64,000 bases of DNA from JBBPZK01 sp965219175 (GCA_965219175.1 CBDCNI010000001.1:558001-622000), one strand, 5' to 3'; counted from the stretch's first letter, positions 7,781 through 17,696 are shown. Numbers and translations: made by a program. The notes: a model not told the origin generated them from the sequence alone.

Positions 7781-8409
7781 GAAGGGTGGCGATCTACTGT
7801 CGGGTCTCGACCTCCGACCAGGACAACGATCGGCAGGAACGTGACCTGCTTGAGTATGCCGAGCGGGCAGACTTCGAGGTGGTGGAGATCTTCAAGGAGA
7901 CGCTCTCTGGCATCCGGAAGTCTAAGAGCAAGCAGCCGGTGGAGCGCAAGAGGGTTATGGAACTGGCACAGCGGCGAGAGATCGACGCGGTGCTGGTCAC
8001 GGAGATGACCCGCTGGGGCCGCTCGACGCAGGATCTCATGGACACGTTGGGAGAGCTCGCCTCTTGGGACGTGTCGCTGATCGCAACGACGGGTCTTACG
8101 TTCGATCTCTCGACACCACAGGGTAAGCTCGTTGCCAACTTGATGGCTAGTCTCGCCGAGTTCGAGCACGATCTACTTCGGGAGCGGGTGAGGAGCGGCG
8201 TCGCGGCGGCCAAGGCCAGGGGACAGGTTTTCGGACGTCGGCGAGGGTATCGGCCTTCGGATAAGCATGCTGCCGAGGTTATGAGGCTTATTGAGGAAGG
8301 CTACTCCCAGCGGCGGGTGGCCGAACGACTGGGTATCTCCAAGACCACCGTCAATGAGATCGTGAAGCGGAGTAAGCAGGAGGCTGGCTCAACATCACCC
8401 GGAGCTTAG
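7759..8409 (+). CDS. Serine recombinase (TnpR/Hin-type resolvase)
   Basis: A 216-residue small serine recombinase. The catalytic N-terminal domain begins VAIYCRVSTSDQ with Ser17. It contains the conserved MTRWGRSTQDL region and the E-helix FEHDLLRERVRSGVAAAKARG. A C-terminal HTH of about 45 residues follows (AERLGISKTTVNEIVKR). TTG start 7759 follows GGGAGGG by 5 bases. Its stop codon lies inside the right terminal repeat of the Tn3-like element, the usual tight packing of tnpR. Expected role is cointegrate resolution; with no tnpA, transposition would need a related element elsewhere. Confidence 0.9.
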   Translation: MVQGNGRRRVAIYCRVSTSDQDNDRQERDLLEYAERADFEVVEIFKETLSGIRKSKSKQPVERKRVMELAQRREIDAVLVTEMTRWGRSTQDLMDTLGELASWDVSLIATTGLTFDLSTPQGKLVANLMASLAEFEHDLLRERVRSGVAAAKARGQVFGRRRGYRPSDKHAAEVMRLIEEGYSQRRVAERLGISKTTVNEIVKRSKQEAGSTSPGA

Positions 8410-8442
8410 CGTAGGATTCTGCGCGGTTGCTACTCGCACTCC
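8405..8442 (-). repeat. Right 38-bp terminal inverted repeat of the Tn3-like element
   Basis: On the minus strand it reads GGAGTGCGAGTAGCAACC...CTACGCTAAG, matching the left repeat at 36 of 38 positions. It contains the resolvase stop codon and abuts the MFS fragment. Confidence 0.8.
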
Positions 8443-8620
8443 GCTTGTGTCGGAGATACGCAGATCTGACTCCGCGTGCGGCAGAGCGATGTTGACGATG
8501 GAGGCGTCGAGCACGACCATCAGTGTCGCTACGACGATGACGGTCAGGTCCAGCCACCGGCGTGGATCTAACCCTCCCGAGTTGATGTCAGGGCGACCGA
8601 TGTTGGTGCTTATCGTGAAA
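8443..8620 (-). pseudogene. MFS (DHA2/EmrB-type) exporter, N-terminal fragment
   Basis: The minus strand encodes DPRRWLDLTVIVVATLMVV, then LDASIVNIALPHAESDLRIS, the characteristic first helix and motif D1 of DHA2-family antiporters. It ends at codon AGC 8443-8445, exactly at the transposon boundary, and continues at 2873. No clear start codon is visible upstream. It is the third gene of a decayed minus-strand operon after the methyltransferase. As an exporter next to a methyltransferase and FAD reductase it once may have served resistance. Confidence 0.75.
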
Positions 8621-8667
8621 CTCCCTACTGTTCGAGTAGAAACGGTTCTTGTCGAACAGATAGGTAA

Positions 8668-9345
8668 TCACTGTGTGAGGCGCTTGAGTGCCAGAATGTT
8701 ATCTTTTGTGGTAGCCGTCTGTCTATTTGGACCGTCGGCCTGCCGTTCCGGGGAGCCCACGAATTCACTGTGCCACCGAGAAGGTTTCAGGTCAAGCGCG
8801 GCCAGCGACTCCTCTGGGGTTGGGAAAGATGTGTCAGGATCGGCCCAGGACCAGGGTGCTACCGAGGCATGCTCGACGATCAGCAGCAGACCACCAGGGG
8901 ACACGGCCCGCGCCGCAGCCTGCAAAACGTGCGTACGCGGGAACTCGACCGGTGAATGCAGAAATAGGGCGGAAACCAGATCGTATTGGCCGTCTGGAAA
9001 GGTGCTCGCCAGATCGTGCCGTTGGAATTCGATGAGATCCGAGACACCCGCAGTCTCCGCTTGTTTCGCGCGGGCGAGGACTGTGCCGGATACGTCGACG
9101 GCGACCACTCGCCAACTGCGCTGTGCCAGCCAGATAGCATCGTCTCCCTAAGCGCAGCCCAGATCTAACGCCACTCCCTTAGAGAGCGATCCGGCAAACC
9201 TGACGAGGGCGCTGCTCGGTCTTCCATTCGAGGGCTTTGTGGAGGCTTTATAGTGCGCCTCCCAGAACTGCTCGGACGGTCTGCTGCCTTCGTCGTGAAG
9301 CTCACTGTTCGTCGTTGGCCTTCCTTTCCCAGGTTCTTTGCTCAC
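8668..9345 (-). pseudogene. Class I SAM methyltransferase with an in-frame TAG
   Basis: The GTG start at 9345 overlaps the upstream stop as GTGA. The N-terminus leads to the SAM-binding motif I (GVALDLGCA), then a TAG at 9148-9150 where the family has Glu (GCxEGxDA). The same frame resumes GDDAIWLAQRSWRVVAVDVS and runs to the normal end through motifs resembling FDLVSALFLHSP and AVSPGGLLLIVEH. Everything else looks intact, so it is a recent nonsense mutation (GAG to TAG fits one change). Product would be truncated within the cofactor site. Confidence 0.85.
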
Positions 9346-10240
9346 TCGTCCACCGTTAGAGACAAAAGATCCCAGTGTGCGGCGACGGCGTGTCGCGTGT
9401 CCTCGGCGACAAGGTCGGCGTTGATTGCCGCCCCGGCCATCGCGCCGGCACTGGCGCCGCCTACGACCTGCGCGATGAGATCGGCGACGTTGCCTGCTAC
9501 CCACACACCAGGTACGGCGGTGAGCCCGGTCGCGTCAGCGTCGATGTGCTCGCCTGCGTCCGCGCCCATGGGATGGGCGGTCGCGTCGAGGCCGAGGCCG
9601 GTGAGGATGCTGCTCTGGGAGACGAAGCGTGGCGTGACCGTCATGGCCCGACGCGTAACAAACTCGCCGGAGCCCATACGGACACCCACGAGGCGATCCT
9701 CGCGGACTTCGAGCCAGGCGACCTCCCCTTCCACGACCGTGATGCCGCGTGCGGTCAACCGTTCGGTCTCTTCATCGGTCGGCTCGGGTACCGTGTGCAG
9801 GAGTAGCGTCAGGTCATTCGTCCACTGCCGCCACAGAAGCGCCTGATGCACGGCAAAGGGTCCGGAACCCAGGACGCCAACCGGTTGATCCCGTACCTCC
9901 CACCCATGACAGTAGGGGCAATGCAACAAGTTGCGCCCCAGAGCTCTCGGACTCCCGGAACGTCCGGCAACTCGTCGACGAGGCCCGTGGTTACCAGCAG
10001 CCGCCGGGCGCGGACTCGGGCGCCATCCTCCAACTCCACGGTGAAGCCCTCATCGAAAGATTCGGATGAGGTGGCCGAGATTACCCGTCCGGCTTGTATC
10101 TGGGTGCCGTATCCGCGTACCTCTTGCCGGCCCGCTTCCAACAACGCGGTCGGGTTCATGCCATCTCGGGTAAGGAACCCGTGTACCCCGTCTGCAGGCG
10201 CATTGCGCGGCTCGCCCGCGTCGATGACCAGCTCTCACTC
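9342..10240 (-). pseudogene. Thioredoxin-reductase-like FAD/NAD(P) oxidoreductase, truncated and frameshifted
   Basis: The minus strand encodes LVIDAGEPRNAPADGVHGFL (near 10240), then a FAD-linked domain and VRELWG. A one-base loss near 9925 shifts into the frame that continues LLHCPYCHGWEVRDQPVGVL, with the CPYC redox pair, and ends GVWVAGNVADLIAQVVGGAS. The N-terminal 30-35 residues with the first GxGxxG are missing because the sequence is replaced at about 10230 by an AraC remnant. Both lesions make it non-functional. It was first in the operon with the methyltransferase and MFS exporter. Confidence 0.85.
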
Positions 10241-10490
10241 AAGGAAGTGGCGCGGGCGGTGGGCCTTACGCCGGTTCATCTCACTACGGTCGTCAGGCGC
10301 AAGCCAGGGAGGACTGTCTTTGAGTGGATCTCCGAGCGCCGCATGACGGAAGCGCGCAAGTTGCTCGCCCAGACCGACCTTACTATAGAGGAGGTAGGTC
10401 AACGGGTAGGCTACGTTGACTCGGGGTACTTCATAAAGCATTTCAGACGTGCCCAGGTACGACCCCGCTCGGCTGGCGTAGCGCCGGTCG
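10229..10490 (+). pseudogene. AraC-family regulator, C-terminal HTH remnant
   Basis: The plus strand reads LSLKEVARAVGLTPVHLTTV, RRMTEARKLLAQTDLTIEEV and VGYVDSGYFIKHFRRA, the complete double HTH of an AraC/XylS regulator. The N-terminal sensor domain is missing: the homology begins abruptly at about 10229, back-to-back with the equally truncated FAD reductase. A one-base shift before the final TPLGW motif also breaks the end. This looks like a deletion junction between two once-separate genes. Bases 10491-10750 hold nothing I recognise. Confidence 0.75.
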
Positions 10491-10750
10491 AGCGTGAGAG
10501 AACTGCTCACAGCCGGCTATCCGAGCTCGGTGGTTGGTGCCTCAATACGAGGGTGCCGCTCATGTCCTGGACTCAGAGATCTCGGGAGCCTCTCCGCAGG
10601 GTAATCAGACGACCACTTGCGGTCGTTGCGAGAAGGACTACGAGGCCCCGGACATCAAGACTCCTGCAAGAAGCCGCTGGAGGTCGGTAGAAAGCCCGGT
10701 GTCGAGACGGCTGGATCCAACATCCGTTAGAGCCGCCCGCAGCTCGCGGT

Positions 10751-11959
10751 TTAGTCGACCGGGGTCGTCCGCAGAGCTTTTCCATCCATTAGCTGCGCGC
10801 CGCGGCGGAGGACGAGCGCCACTGCTCCGAGGACTTCGGCGCGTTCGCCCAGGGTCCCTTCGACCACCTCGACGTCCTCGGCCGCCGAGCGGATGGCGCC
10901 GAGGCGCAGGGACTCGCGCAGGGGTTCCAGCAGTAGTTCTCCAGCCGCGCCCAGGTCGCCGCCGACGACGATGCGCTGGGGGTTGAACAGATTGCACAAC
11001 GTCGCCACGGAGGCGCCTATCGTCCTGCCGGCGTCCGAGATGGCTCGTTGGCATCCGAGGTCTCCGTCGAGGGCGCGTGTGATCGCCTCGTTGAGCGTGA
11101 GGTCTTCGCCGTAGGTCTCGCGAAGGGCCGCGAGTATCGCCGGGGCGGCGGCCAGGGTCTCCAGGCACCCGCGGTTGCCGCACCGGCAGATCGGCCCGCT
11201 CGGGTCCACGACGGTGTGGCCGATCTCACCCGCCGTGCCGCCCGCGCCCACGTATGGACGCCCGTTGATAATGAACCCCGCTCCTATCCCGGTAGCCGCC
11301 TTTAGATAAGCCATGTGGTCCACACCGTTGCTGGCGCCCCACATCCACTCCCCCAAAGCGCCGAGGTTCGTGTCGTTCTCTACCTCGACGGGCAGGTCGT
11401 CGGGCAGGCCCAACGCTTCGCTCATCGCCTGCGCCGCCCTCACTCCAACCCATCCAGGCAAGATGGTCGAATCGCCAAGTTCCCCGGATGGACGGTGTAC
11501 GGGACCCGGCAGGCCCATCCCGACCCCGACGACTTCTCCACGCTCCGCGCCGGCCTCATCCAGGACTTCGTCGGTGAGGCTCACGGCGAGGGCGATAGCC
11601 TCGGCGGCGGGTAGATCCGCGTCGAGCGCCCGGTGGCGCTCGGCCAGCAGTTCGTGCGAGAGGTCGGAGAGAGCCACGCGCAGATGCCGCTTGCCGAAAT
11701 CGACTCCGAGCGCCACGCCCGCCCTCCTGTGCAGGGCGACGAGCACCGGCGGACGGCCGAGCGCGGCGCGGGCCTTCTGCCTTACCGGCGTCGCCGGCTC
11801 GACCACCAACCCCTCCGCCTGCAACTCGCCCACGACCGCCGATACGGTAGACGGTGCGAGCGCCGTGCGACGCGCCAACTCAGCCCGCGATACGGCCCCG
11901 GATCCGGTCAAAACACTCCAAATGCGGGCGCGAGCATCGGGGCGGAACTGACTCGACAT
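10751..11959 (-). CDS. ROK family transcriptional repressor (XylR/NagC-type)
   Basis: A 402-residue protein. Residues about 10-60 form a winged HTH (AVSRAELARRTALAPSTVSA). A ROK sugar-kinase-like domain follows, with DFGKRHLRVALSD, ENDTNLGALGE, ATGIGAGFIINGRPYVGAGG and GEIGHTVV, plus the zinc-binding CRCGNRGCLETLA. The ATG at 11959 has GGAGGAGAG upstream and is preferred to the ATG at 12007. It is divergent from a xylose-type ABC importer, the standard arrangement for a ROK repressor that releases DNA on binding the transported sugar. Confidence 0.9.
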   Translation of the reverse strand: MSSQFRPDARARIWSVLTGSGAVSRAELARRTALAPSTVSAVVGELQAEGLVVEPATPVRQKARAALGRPPVLVALHRRAGVALGVDFGKRHLRVALSDLSHELLAERHRALDADLPAAEAIALAVSLTDEVLDEAGAERGEVVGVGMGLPGPVHRPSGELGDSTILPGWVGVRAAQAMSEALGLPDDLPVEVENDTNLGALGEWMWGASNGVDHMAYLKAATGIGAGFIINGRPYVGAGGTAGEIGHTVVDPSGPICRCGNRGCLETLAAAPAILAALRETYGEDLTLNEAITRALDGDLGCQRAISDAGRTIGASVATLCNLFNPQRIVVGGDLGAAGELLLEPLRESLRLGAIRSAAEDVEVVEGTLGERAEVLGAVALVLRRGAQLMDGKALRTTPVD

Positions 11960-12267
11960 CCTCGGCTCTCCTCCAGTATCGGTTCTCGTCGGAAACCTAT
12001 ATATCATCTAGCTCTGTATATAGTAAAGTATCTCAACGCCTTTTATACAAAAAAAGAAGAAAAAGGCTTGACAAAACAAGTAATAAGCTGGGATACTGCG
12101 AAATCGCATAAAGTAAGGGAAAAGTGGCCTGGCCGGCGTGTTGATAATCGTCGGGGTAGGTCTCCAAGAGGAGCAAGGTGGGAACCGGGTGATGCGACGG
12201 AGTCAAGTCGTCTTTGGAGCTTCGCCGGAGATCCTAACTGCTCGGTAGAGAAGGGAAAGGAAAGAGT
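11960..12267. promoter_or_regulatory. Divergent regulatory region between ROK repressor and ABC importer
   Basis: A 308-bp AT-rich stretch. On the plus strand TTGACA (12068-12073) and GATACT (12092-12097) lie 18 bp apart, a good promoter for the importer operon. A ribosome site AAGGAAAG precedes the ATG at 12268. The AT-rich segment around 12000-12050 probably carries the repressor promoter and operator, but I could not define a clear palindrome. Confidence 0.55.
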
Positions 12268-13377
<1,110 letters not shown>

Positions 13378-13382
13378 TAGAG

Positions 13383-14225
13383 ATGGCGACCAGCACGAAG
13401 AACGAAGCCGAGGCTCCACTGCTCGAATTGCGGGGCATAAACAAGAGCTTCGGCCCCGTGCAGGCGCTCACCGGCGTGGACTTCGAGGTCCGCGCCGGTG
13501 AGGTCGTGGCGCTCGTCGGCGATAACGGAGCCGGCAAGTCAACGCTCGTAAAAACCATAGCCGGCAGCCACGGCGCGGATGAGGGGGAGATCTTCTTCGA
13601 GGGCGAGAAGGTCTCGATAAACAGCCCGCAGGACTCGACAGCCCTCGGTATAGCCACCGTCTATCAGGACCTCGCCCTCTGCGACAACCTCGACGTGGTC
13701 GCCAATCTCTTTCTCGGGCAGGAGAACCTCATGGGCGGCGTTGGGGGAACGGCGCGCTGGATAGACGAGCCCCCTATGGAACAGCGTTCCCTGGAGCTTC
13801 TGGATTCGCTCTCGGTGACGACCATCGGCAGCGTCCGCACCCCCGTCGCCTCGCTCTCCGGCGGCCAGCGGCAGTCGGTCGCGATAGCGCGCTCGCTCCT
13901 CGGGGAGCCGAAAGTGGTGCTGCTGGATGAGCCTACCGCCGCCCTCGGCGTCGCCCAGACGCGGCAGGTCCTCGACCTCATCCTGCGCCTGAAAGACCGG
14001 GGGCTCGGGGTCGTGGTCATCAGCCACAACCTCGCCGACGTCTTCGAAGTGACCGACCGGATTATCGTGCTGAGGCTCGGCCGGCGCGTAAGAGATTTCG
14101 ACGTGAAGAACGCCACCCAGGAAGAGGTGGTCGGGGCCATTACCGGCGCTGAGTTCGGCCGGGCGAATGGCGCTTCGAACAGTAACGGCCCGGAAAACGA
14201 AAGCACAGGGGAGGGGGCGAGATGA
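13383..14225 (+). CDS. Sugar ABC transporter ATP-binding protein (single-domain)
   Basis: A 280-residue ATPase with Walker A GDNGAGKST, Q-loop YQDLALCDNL, signature LSGGQRQSVAIARSL, Walker B VVLLDEPTAAL and switch His in VISHNLADV. It has one nucleotide-binding domain, unlike the double-domain XylG/RbsA, so it should act as a homodimer, as FrcA-type subunits do. ATG lies 5 bp after the binding-protein stop, and the end overlaps the permease start. C-terminal 25 residues are a polar tail. Confidence 0.9.
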   Translation: MATSTKNEAEAPLLELRGINKSFGPVQALTGVDFEVRAGEVVALVGDNGAGKSTLVKTIAGSHGADEGEIFFEGEKVSINSPQDSTALGIATVYQDLALCDNLDVVANLFLGQENLMGGVGGTARWIDEPPMEQRSLELLDSLSVTTIGSVRTPVASLSGGQRQSVAIARSLLGEPKVVLLDEPTAALGVAQTRQVLDLILRLKDRGLGVVVISHNLADVFEVTDRIIVLRLGRRVRDFDVKNATQEEVVGAITGAEFGRANGASNSNGPENESTGEGAR

Positions 14226-15436
14226 CCGCGACGGAGCGTGGCGCGGAGCAAAGCTCCACGCAGGAAAGCAAGGGGCGTGAGGGTTTCTTCGTCAGGGCAT
14301 TCGGGCGTCTGGGACCGGGCGGGCTCGGTCCTCTGCCGGTGCTCATCGGGCTGGCGGCGATCTGGGCCGCCTTCACCTTCGCCAACCCGCGCTTCCTCTC
14401 GGCGGTCAACCTGACGAACATGATGCTCCAGATCGCCGCGGTCGGCACCATCTCCGTGGGTATCGTGCTGGTCTTGCTGCTCGGCGAAATAGACCTCTCG
14501 GTCGGCTCGGTGAGCGGGTTCGCGGGTGGCGTCATGGCCGTACTGAGCGTCAAGAGCCAGTTGCCCGCCATACCCGCTCTTTTGATAGGAATCCTCGCGG
14601 GCGTCGCTATCGGGGCGTTCAACGGGTTTATCGTGACCCGCTTCAGGGTCCACTCGCTGGTCGTGACGCTGGCGGGACTTCTCGCTTTCCAGGGGGCGTT
14701 GCTGTACGTTCTGGGCTCCACGGGAACCGTGAACCTGCAAGACCCGATCATTACGGGGCTCGCGGGTACCTTCTTCCCGCCGTTCATAGGATGGGCGGTG
14801 GCGGTGGCGGTGATCGCCGCGTATGCGGCCTCCCTGCTCTTCGGCAGACGCCGGAGGTTGGCGACCGGGCTCGAAAGACCGCTGGCTCCCATCGTGTTGC
14901 GGATCGTCGCGGTCGGCGTGGTCGTCGTGGCCGGTGTCCTCGTCTTCAACTCGGACCGGGGTCTTCCCCTGGCCGTGGTGATCTTTCTAGGCTTCGTCCT
15001 GTTCTTCGACCTGCTCACGACCAAGACCCGCTTCGGACGCTACCTGTTCGCCATCGGAGGAAACGCCGAGGCCGCCCGCCGCGCCGGCATAAAGGTGGAG
15101 CGGGTGAGGATCGCCGCCTTTACCCTCTGCTCGGCGCTGGCGGCTGCCGGCGGTCTTTTGGCGGCCTCGCGTCTTCTGGCCGTCAACCAGGCATCGGGGA
15201 GCGGAGACATCCTGCTCAACGCCATCGCCGGGCCGGTGATCGCCGGTACCAGCCTGATGGGTGGCCGGGGCTCGGTCTGGTCCGCCTTGCTCGGTGCGCT
15301 GGTTATCGGGTCCATCTCGAACGGCATGGACCTGCTGGCGTTTGACTCATCCATAAAGTTCATGGTCACAGGAGCGGTCCTGCTCATAGCGGCGACCATA
15401 GACGCCGTGAGCAGCCGTCGCCGCCGCGCATCTTAG
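14222..15436 (+). CDS. Sugar ABC transporter permease (XylH/RbsC-type)
   Basis: A 404-residue integral membrane protein with about ten hydrophobic segments. The family features GEIDLSVGSVSGFAGG (the EAA-like coupling region of RbsC/XylH) and LFAIGGNAEAARRAGI are present, as is the late SLMGGRGSVWSALLGALVIG. ATG at 14222 overlaps the ATPase stop as ATGA. Its length is greater than RbsC and similar to XylH, supporting the xylose-type assignment of the operon. The gene ends 12 bp before the convergent TetR gene. Confidence 0.9.
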   Translation: MTATERGAEQSSTQESKGREGFFVRAFGRLGPGGLGPLPVLIGLAAIWAAFTFANPRFLSAVNLTNMMLQIAAVGTISVGIVLVLLLGEIDLSVGSVSGFAGGVMAVLSVKSQLPAIPALLIGILAGVAIGAFNGFIVTRFRVHSLVVTLAGLLAFQGALLYVLGSTGTVNLQDPIITGLAGTFFPPFIGWAVAVAVIAAYAASLLFGRRRRLATGLERPLAPIVLRIVAVGVVVVAGVLVFNSDRGLPLAVVIFLGFVLFFDLLTTKTRFGRYLFAIGGNAEAARRAGIKVERVRIAAFTLCSALAAAGGLLAASRLLAVNQASGSGDILLNAIAGPVIAGTSLMGGRGSVWSALLGALVIGSISNGMDLLAFDSSIKFMVTGAVLLIAATIDAVSSRRRRAS

Positions 15437-15448
15437 CTTCCAATTTCG

Positions 15449-16129
15449 TTAAACAGATCTCCTCGAAGGAGCGTCGGCGGGTTGGGGGATAGCATCGGTG
15501 CCGAATACCGGACCCAGATAGGCGAGCAGCAACGCCTTGATCTCGGCGACCACCCGCTCTCTCCTCTCTTCCCCACCGAAGGTCGCGAGCGGGAACAGCC
15601 CCCTCACGACGTCGTTGACGATCTCAGCGTACAGTCTACGTTGCTCCGCCTCTAGATCCGGCGCCCGCTTCTCGAATATGGTCTCAAGGCGTCCGACGAC
15701 CTCCGAGCGAAGATCCTCCGCGGCCGAGGCCAACTTCTCCGATGTCCCGGAACCGTAGAAGATCGTCCAGAAGGCCGGGTTTTCGGCCTTGAGCCTGGCG
15801 AGGAAGCCTATGACCCGATCTAGCACCTCCCGCAGGGGTATCCCGGCCGCGTGGGCGGAGAGTTCCTCGTCGTAGAGTGACCTCAGCCGCTCCAGGTAGC
15901 GGTCCGCCACCGCATCCAGGATCGCCTCCTTATTCGGGAAGAACTGGTAGAGCGAGCCGATCGACGTTCTCGCGCGCCCGGCAATCTCGGTGTTGGTGGC
16001 CGCATCGTAACCAACCTCTGCGAACACCTCCTCCGCCGCGTCGAGGATCAAAGCCACCCGGCGCCTGCCCCGCTCCTGACTCGGAACCCGCCGTCCACTC
16101 CCACCAATCGCGGAACTCCTCTCTTCCAC
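15449..16129 (-). CDS. TetR/AcrR family repressor
   Basis: About 226 residues. The N-terminal TetR HTH spans roughly residues 20-65 (RVALILDAAEEVFAEVGYD, TSIGSLYQFFPNKEAILDA), followed by an all-helical ligand domain. The GTG start at 16129 lies 7 bases after GGAGG; a much longer open frame upstream runs antisense through the neighbouring dehydrogenase and is not coding. The gene is divergent from an SDR gene, and the spacer contains palindromes over the SDR promoter, so autoregulation and repression of the SDR are likely. Confidence 0.9.
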   Translation of the reverse strand: MEERSSAIGGSGRRVPSQERGRRRVALILDAAEEVFAEVGYDAATNTEIAGRARTSIGSLYQFFPNKEAILDAVADRYLERLRSLYDEELSAHAAGIPLREVLDRVIGFLARLKAENPAFWTIFYGSGTSEKLASAAEDLRSEVVGRLETIFEKRAPDLEAEQRRLYAEIVNDVVRGLFPLATFGGEERRERVVAEIKALLLAYLGPVFGTDAIPQPADAPSRRSV

Positions 16130-16178
16130 CAAAACACCTCCAATACTCGACGATCCTCGAAAACGGTCCTCGAAGACC

Positions 16179-16231
16179 TTGACAAACATGAGGACAACCT
16201 CGTATACTATGAAACGTGAGGAAATCCTCAC
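16179..16231 (+). promoter_or_regulatory. SDR promoter with two TetR operator candidates
   Basis: TTGACA (16179-16184) and TATACT (16203-16208) are spaced by 18 bp. GAGGACAACCTC (16190-16201) lies between them, and the stronger palindrome GTGAGGAAATCCTCAC (16216-16231; 7-bp perfect arms) sits just downstream of the -10 box. The shared TGAGGA half-site suggests two repressor dimers blocking polymerase. Confidence 0.7.
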
Positions 16232-16288
16232 TAATGATAGCACGGAGGCGCTTGACACGGCGCCCCGAGGTTCGAGAGGAGCAAGACG

Positions 16289-17113
16289 ATGAATGGGTTT
16301 GTTTACGAGGGGAAGACGGCTCTGGTCACGGGTGCCTCGTCGGGCATGGGCAAGGTCTTTGCCCGGGAGTTGGCCGGACGGGGCACGGATGTGGTGCTTG
16401 TCGCGCGTTCGGAAGGGAAGCTTCGGGCTTTGGCGGAGGATCTCCACCGGGAATATGGAGTCCGCTGTGAGGTTATCGTGGCGGACCTCTCGGAGGAGGG
16501 GGTTGGGGCCGAGATCGGGGACGAGGTCGAACGACGCGGTCTGACGGTGGACATACTCATAAACAACGCCGGGTTCGCAACCCACGGCTACTTCGAGGAG
16601 TTGGATCCCGCACGTGAAAGAGAGCAAGTGGCGGTGGACGTGGCTGCGGTTACGGACATGGCCCACGCCTTCTTGCCGGGCATGGTGTCGAGGGGTGACG
16701 GGGCGGTGGTCAATCTCGCCTCGGTGGGTAGTTTCCAGCCCGCTCCCTACATGGCCGTCTACGCCGCGAGCAAGGCGTTCGTGCTCTCCTTCTCGGTGGC
16801 CCTCTCCGAAGAGTACCGGGGCCGGGGCGTGAGGGTCGTGGCGCTCGCACCGGGTCCGACGGAGACGCCTTTCTTCGACGTGGCGGGTGAGGAGGCGGCG
16901 ACGGGACGCAAGCGAACGCCAGAGCAAGCAGTGGCGACCGCGTTCCGGGCGCTGGAGCGGGGCCGGAGCATCGCGGTGGACGGACGGATCAACGCCCTGC
17001 TCGCGCACGTGCTCCAGCGCTTGCCACAGGCGATGGCGGCCAGGATCGCCGGAGGATCTCTCCAGCCCCAGCATACCCAATCGCCCGAAAAGGTCGGGGC
17101 GAAAGCGGGCTGA
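16289..17113 (+). CDS. SDR family oxidoreductase (DltE/YqjQ-like)
   Basis: A 274-residue short-chain dehydrogenase with TGASSGMG, NNAGF and a Ser-Tyr-Lys catalytic set (NLASVGSF, YAASKAF), then LAPGPTETPFF. The pattern is that of the SDR group annotated as DltE/YqjQ, often active on acyl or alkyl carbonyls. A GAGAGGAGC site precedes ATG 16289. It is expressed from a strong TetR-regulated promoter and stands alone as a transcript. The substrate is unknown; an induced detoxification or lipid role would fit TetR control. Confidence 0.88.
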   Translation: MNGFVYEGKTALVTGASSGMGKVFARELAGRGTDVVLVARSEGKLRALAEDLHREYGVRCEVIVADLSEEGVGAEIGDEVERRGLTVDILINNAGFATHGYFEELDPAREREQVAVDVAAVTDMAHAFLPGMVSRGDGAVVNLASVGSFQPAPYMAVYAASKAFVLSFSVALSEEYRGRGVRVVALAPGPTETPFFDVAGEEAATGRKRTPEQAVATAFRALERGRSIAVDGRINALLAHVLQRLPQAMAARIAGGSLQPQHTQSPEKVGAKAG

Positions 17114-17189
17114 TCGCTCCAACTGCCGTACCTAGGCGTTCGTCAACGGCGTGGCGATCCGCTCCCGACGGTGACGTGTCGTCATGCGC

Positions 17190-17440
17190 CATGCGTCGAG
17201 CCCACCCCCGCCGAACCGGGCAACCTCGACTACTACGTGCACTATGTCTTGGACGACCCTGCGACCATCGTGATCTACGAGGGATGGACGGGCCAGGAAG
17301 CCCTTGACAAACTTCGAGCCCCCGCATCTCCGCACCTTGTTCGCTGCGGTCGACAGCATCGCGTCCGTGCGAGGTCCCGGCGTCGAGCCCTTCGTCGGCG
17401 AATTCCTCACGATGATCACGGACACCGACGGCCGATCTCG
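17190..17440 (+). pseudogene. Antibiotic-biosynthesis-monooxygenase (ABM) domain remnant
   Basis: The plus strand encodes EPGNLDYYVHYVLDDPATIV and YEGWTGQEALDK, then after a one-base shift at about 17310 FEPPHLRTLFAAVDSIA and GVEPFVGEFLTMIT. Together these match the C-terminal two thirds of a small ABM heme-oxygenase-like protein. The N-terminus is missing and the frame is broken, so it is dead. Bases 17441-17696 contain no recognisable gene apart from the approach to ureA. Confidence 0.6.
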
Positions 17441-17696
17441 AATCGCGAAATGCTGCCCCCGAGCAGGCAAAGTCGTGCCTTCACCATCACGAACCCGGTC
17501 AAAACGGCTGTGCACTTCCGTCCAGCGGCGTGGATGAGCGAGAAGAGTCGAGTGTCGTGTCATACATTTGTATAAAGAATGACGCTTTCTAGGCCGCTCC
17601 ATTTAGACGTTCGGCCGGAGACCGGGCGGTTCGCAGGGCATAAGATGCTCGGGTGTCGTCTTCTTGGCGCCGCTGGAAAGATACCGGAGGAAGATT

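Larger units (their letters stand above)
2879..8442. mobile_element. Tn3-family-like transposon with terminal repeats and resolvase but no transposase gene
   Basis: The element is bounded by 38-bp inverted repeats that start GGAG and end CGCTAAG, the Tn3-family layout (outer G-rich end, inner TAAG). They match at 36 of 38 positions. It carries a serine resolvase whose stop codon lies in the right repeat, a putative res-like palindrome, and cargo genes (alpha/beta hydrolase, VOC enzyme, CGNR regulator, hypothetical). The left repeat is split by an IS630 insertion. No tnpA (about 3 kb) is present; without IS630 the element is about 3.4 kb. It must have been mobilised in trans. It sits in an MFS gene with a 5-bp duplication. 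Confidence 0.75.

Noticed and set aside
2879..8442. Invertible DNA switch: inverted 38-bp sites next to a serine recombinase.
   Set aside because: Repeat length, GGAG...TAAG polarity, flanking 5-bp duplication and an exactly restored target gene identify transposon ends, not hix-type crossover sites.
16130..17122. Long minus-strand frame continuing upstream of the TetR gene.
   Set aside because: It is antisense to the intact SDR, has no motifs, and GTG 16129 with GGAGG gives a normal-length TetR protein.
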